Origin: CAYWHE01 sp964458125 | GTDB lineage: Bacteria > Bacteroidota > Bacteroidia > AKYH767-A > OLB10 | Length of the DNA stretch: 26,566 nt | Direction of reading: 5' to 3' | NCBI GenBank assembly: GCA_964458125.1 | Contig: CAYWHE010000032.1 | Span: 1-26,566 of the forward strand | Position numbers and translations under genes: made by a program | Shown here: positions 24,255 through 26,566 of the stretch, piece after piece | Layout of the letters: each line of letters starts with the position of its first letter | How positions within the stretch are numbered: position 1 is the first letter of the stretch | The notes under the pieces: generated by a model | Told to the model about the DNA's origin: nothing | What the model saw: the letters and a program-made list of their open reading frames with translations, nothing else | Database searches by the model: none

Positions 24255-25301
24255 TTAATTTTTTAGCAGGGAAATACTCACACACCAGGAGACGGCATCC
24301 TCCCGGATGCGTATCCCCTGCATGCTCAGCAGTTCATACCTCCTGTTGATGTTTTTTAAGCCGAAATGGCTGGAAGGTACAGCCCCTGACTTTTTCTGCA
24401 GGTTATTGCAGATCGTGATTTCATCTTCCCCGGAAGCTGCAATTTTTAAAAATAAAGGCTTTCCGGCGGAGACTATATTATGCTTCACCGCATTTTCCAC
24501 GAGAATCTGCAAGGTTAAAGGCGGAATGCGCATGTTCAGAAATGATTCCGGAACGGAAATAGTTTCCCGGAGATTATTTCCAAACCTGGTTTTGAGCAGG
24601 TAAAAGTAGGCATGCAGAAAGGAAAGCTCCTGCCTCAGCGTGGTCAGATCCGATTCCGTGCTGTCCAGTATGTACCGGTATACCTGGGCCATTCCATGTA
24701 TAAATTCCACCGCAATCCTTTTATCGGTTTCGACCAGCGAACTTAGCGAGTTCAGACTGTTGAACAGAAAGTGCGGATTGATCTGTGTTTTCAGGGATTC
24801 AAACTGTGTCATGAGATTTTCATGCCGGAGCTGCTCCTTTTCCCGGGTTGTTTTCTTCCAGAGGGAGAAGAAGTATACCGCTTCATACAGGCTTCCTATT
24901 ACCATGGCAATAAAGGTACTCATGGCAACAAAAAGGATAAACGTGACGGGAGTCCAGTTGTAGGGTGTAAAAAAAGGCAATAGGTATGTCAAACCGGTTA
25001 CAACGGAATCCAGGGTGAACAGGACAATGAAATAGAGCAAAAAGGAAATACCTAGTCGTTTCCTTACCTGTTCCATACCAGGATACCTTTTCCGCGCCCA
25101 TAAAAGTATACAGCGTGAGATTTCCCATCCTGCCCAGGTGATCACGAGGTTTGAAAAAAATACCTGGATGATCGGCACCTGTTCAATTCCCTTGAAGGAA
25201 CCCGATAAAATAAAAGTGGCCACCAGTGTGACCAGCGGAATGCCGGTCATTCGCAACCACTTGTCTTTCGGCTGTCGCTCCTCCGCAATTTTATTTTTCA
25301 T
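24255..25301 (-). CDS. LytS-type membrane histidine kinase (system 2)
   Basis: This 348-residue kinase has four predicted membrane helices in residues 17-145 (IPLVTLVATFIL, NLVITWAGWEI, ISFLLYFIVLFTLDSVV, TFILFVAMSTFIAMVIGSL). A short coiled coil and the catalytic core follow. His177 lies in INPHFLFNSLNSL, the N-box is LVENAVKHN (267-275) and the Gly motif is HFGLKNINRRYELL. I start at the ATG at 25301; the frame reaches a TTG at 25310, but that codon is inside a perfect promoter element. It should phosphorylate the regulator 11 bp downstream. It is a paralogue of the partial gene to its right, from which it differs by keeping the ATP-binding residues. Confidence 0.93.
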   Translation of the reverse strand: MKNKIAEERQPKDKWLRMTGIPLVTLVATFILSGSFKGIEQVPIIQVFFSNLVITWAGWEISRCILLWARKRYPGMEQVRKRLGISFLLYFIVLFTLDSVVTGLTYLLPFFTPYNWTPVTFILFVAMSTFIAMVIGSLYEAVYFFSLWKKTTREKEQLRHENLMTQFESLKTQINPHFLFNSLNSLSSLVETDKRIAVEFIHGMAQVYRYILDSTESDLTTLRQELSFLHAYFYLLKTRFGNNLRETISVPESFLNMRIPPLTLQILVENAVKHNIVSAGKPLFLKIAASGEDEITICNNLQKKSGAVPSSHFGLKNINRRYELLSMQGIRIREDAVSWCVSISLLKN

Positions 25302-25307
25302 ACGTAT

Positions 25308-25315
25308 CAAAGATA
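25308..25315 (-). promoter_or_regulatory. -7 promoter element TATCTTTG abutting the start of kinase 2
   Basis: This exact TAnnTTTG match ends only 6 bp before the ATG at 25301. If it is used, transcription would begin within a few nucleotides of the start codon, giving an almost leaderless mRNA. No -33 TTTG is seen at the usual spacing. Confidence 0.45.
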
Positions 25316-25356
25316 CTGATTACCATTTGCCGATGCTATTGGTTTCTGCCCGAACG

Positions 25357-25373
25357 TCAGTTTTTTTTACTGA
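25357..25373. repeat. Short inverted repeat TCAGT-T7-ACTGA
   Basis: Perfect 5-bp arms flank a 7-nt all-T loop, 4 bp past the stop of the 25377 gene. There is no T-run after the stem on the minus strand, so it is a poor terminator candidate for that gene. Confidence 0.3.
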
Positions 25374-25376
25374 ATC

Positions 25377-26566
25377 CTATCCGGCCGGTACCAGGGGGAT
25401 CCTGATGCAACAGGTTTCTCCGGCTTCACTGACCCCGATATCCCGGTTCAGCAGCATCCTATAGCGGTTCCGGAGTTCTTCCAGGGAGTCCTTTCCTGTA
25501 TTCATCAGCAGACTTTTCTTTTGATTGGTATAACATACTTCCAGGGTTTCCTGGTCTGCCTGGGATATCTTGAATTTCAGTGGCCTTACGGCCGAAATGA
25601 CGGAGGTGGTAACGGCATGATCAACCAGGTGCTGAAGACTGAGCTGGGGCAACTGCAGGTTCATCATCGCGCCGTCGATGGTTTGCGAAAACACCAGGTT
25701 ATTTCCATAACGCACATTCAATATATAAAAATAATCGGCTGCAAACCTTACCTCGGCCTCCACCGTGTTCAGGGTGGCTTCGTTGCTTTGCAAAATATAC
25801 CGGTACACATCGGCCAGTTTCTGAATAAACCGGTTGGCACCTGCATCATCCGTTTCAACGAGGGTGACAAGTGAATTCAGGGAACTGAATAAAAAATGCG
25901 GGTTTAGCCGGTTCTTCAGCAAATCAAGATTATGCTGGGCCTGTATGCATTTAAGCTGCTCCACTTCCTTGAGGTTCTGTTTCCAGCACTGAAAAAAATA
26001 AATGCTTTCATAAACCAGTAACATGACCATGGAAATAAGTTTTCCCGCCAGGATATCCCGGATGACCTCACCTGTTCCGGGCTTCTGGTGAAAGACGTAT
26101 ACGAAGAAAAAACTGTCGACGACCAGTACGGTCACAAAAGTGAAAACCAGAATAAAAACAAACTCAACAAACAGCCGCTTCAGGGTCTGGTCATATTCCG
26201 GAAACCGTTTCCTGACCTGTGCGATAATGAGCCTGTCGCCATACCAGAGCAATAGCGTGAACCCGAATGCGAAAAGGAATCCAAAATAAAAATCCGGGGA
26301 CAAAATTCCAAACTGGAAATTTAAAAAAATCCCGATCAGTAACGCCACCAGTGGAATGCCAATATAACGGATAAGGCCGTCCTGCAATTTCCGCGATTCC
26401 AGAATCGGGATGCGAAGCTCCTTTTTTAAGGCCAGCAGGTGCATAACAATCCCGAATGGAATTACAAAGCCCGGCATCATCACAAACGGAAAATAGGCGA
26501 TCATGACATTCTGCGGCCCGCTCTGGTATAGACGAAATGGAAATGGTGCAGAGAGAACCGCCGTCA
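25377..26566 (-). CDS. LytS-type membrane kinase with degenerate ATP-binding site (5' end outside window)
   Basis: This is a paralogue of the 24255 kinase with the same layout: membrane helices, short linker, kinase core. From the ATG at 26504 it is 375 residues, but the frame stays open to the right edge (at least 20 more codons, including FPFRLYQSGPQNV). An extra hydrophobic segment, IAYFPFVMMPGFVIPFGIVM, also precedes the part shared with the paralogue, so the true start is probably outside. The phospho-acceptor motif is kept (NPHFLFSSLNSL). The N-box reads LVDHAVTTS instead of LVENAVKHN, and the Gly-rich GLKNINRRYELL is replaced by SLEELRNRYRML. It lacks the Asn that holds Mg-ATP, so autophosphorylation is unlikely. 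No regulator lies directly after it; the intact kinase follows at 25301. Confidence 0.88.
   Translation of the reverse strand, partial: TAVLSAPFPFRLYQSGPQNVMIAYFPFVMMPGFVIPFGIVMHLLALKKELRIPILESRKLQDGLIRYIGIPLVALLIGIFLNFQFGILSPDFYFGFLFAFGFTLLLWYGDRLIIAQVRKRFPEYDQTLKRLFVEFVFILVFTFVTVLVVDSFFFVYVFHQKPGTGEVIRDILAGKLISMVMLLVYESIYFFQCWKQNLKEVEQLKCIQAQHNLDLLKNRLNPHFLFSSLNSLVTLVETDDAGANRFIQKLADVYRYILQSNEATLNTVEAEVRFAADYFYILNVRYGNNLVFSQTIDGAMMNLQLPQLSLQHLVDHAVTTSVISAVRPLKFKISQADQETLEVCYTNQKKSLLMNTGKDSLEELRNRYRMLLNRDIGVSEAGETCCIRIPLVPAG

Overview
The window looks chromosomal and comes from a member of the Bacteroidota. The evidence is a SusC-style TonB-dependent receptor with an N-terminal carboxypeptidase-regulatory-like domain, a large secreted partner with a FlgD-like/type IX-type C-terminal region, repeated LytS/LytTR two-component genes, the absence of strong Shine-Dalgarno sequences, and several good matches to the Bacteroidota promoter element TAnnTTTG. 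I cannot assign a genus. Almost every gene is on the minus strand. The one clear plus-strand gene is a phosphopantetheinyl transferase. I see no tRNA, rRNA, CRISPR array, transposase or phage gene.

Left third (1-11.6 kb, all minus strand). A TonB-dependent receptor (4038-7682) is followed after 13 bp by a very large secreted protein whose 3' end lies outside the window (1-4024). To the right are a small membrane-anchored protein, two paralogous TPR proteins that each have their own promoter-like element, an SRPBCC protein and a YdcF/SanA-like (DUF218) protein.

Centre (11.7-20.3 kb). This is the most interesting part: a compact, apparently complete small-molecule locus. In order of transcription (minus strand) it holds an ABC ATPase, an ABC-2 permease, an acyl carrier protein, a stand-alone condensation-type acyltransferase (HHxxxDG), an FAD-dependent oxidoreductase and a stand-alone adenylate-forming ligase. 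Spacing is tight: an 8-nt overlap, an ATGA overlap, and gaps of about 20 and 17 bp, with one 80-bp gap holding a hairpin. A divergently placed Sfp-type phosphopantetheinyl transferase, which could activate the carrier protein, and a tandem pair of duplicated secreted proteins of unknown function lie just beyond. No ketosynthase or multidomain synthetase is present. The inferred scheme is that an acid is activated by the ligase, loaded on the carrier, oxidised by the flavoenzyme, transferred to an acceptor by the condensation protein, and the product exported by the ABC system. The product is unknown.

Right third (20.4-26.6 kb). Two LytTR-type two-component systems are stacked on the minus strand. 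One is a TPR-containing sensor kinase with its regulator, and this regulator lies immediately upstream of the ABC/biosynthetic operon. The other is a membrane kinase with its regulator, preceded by a paralogous membrane kinase whose ATP-binding motifs are eroded and whose 5' end lies outside the window.
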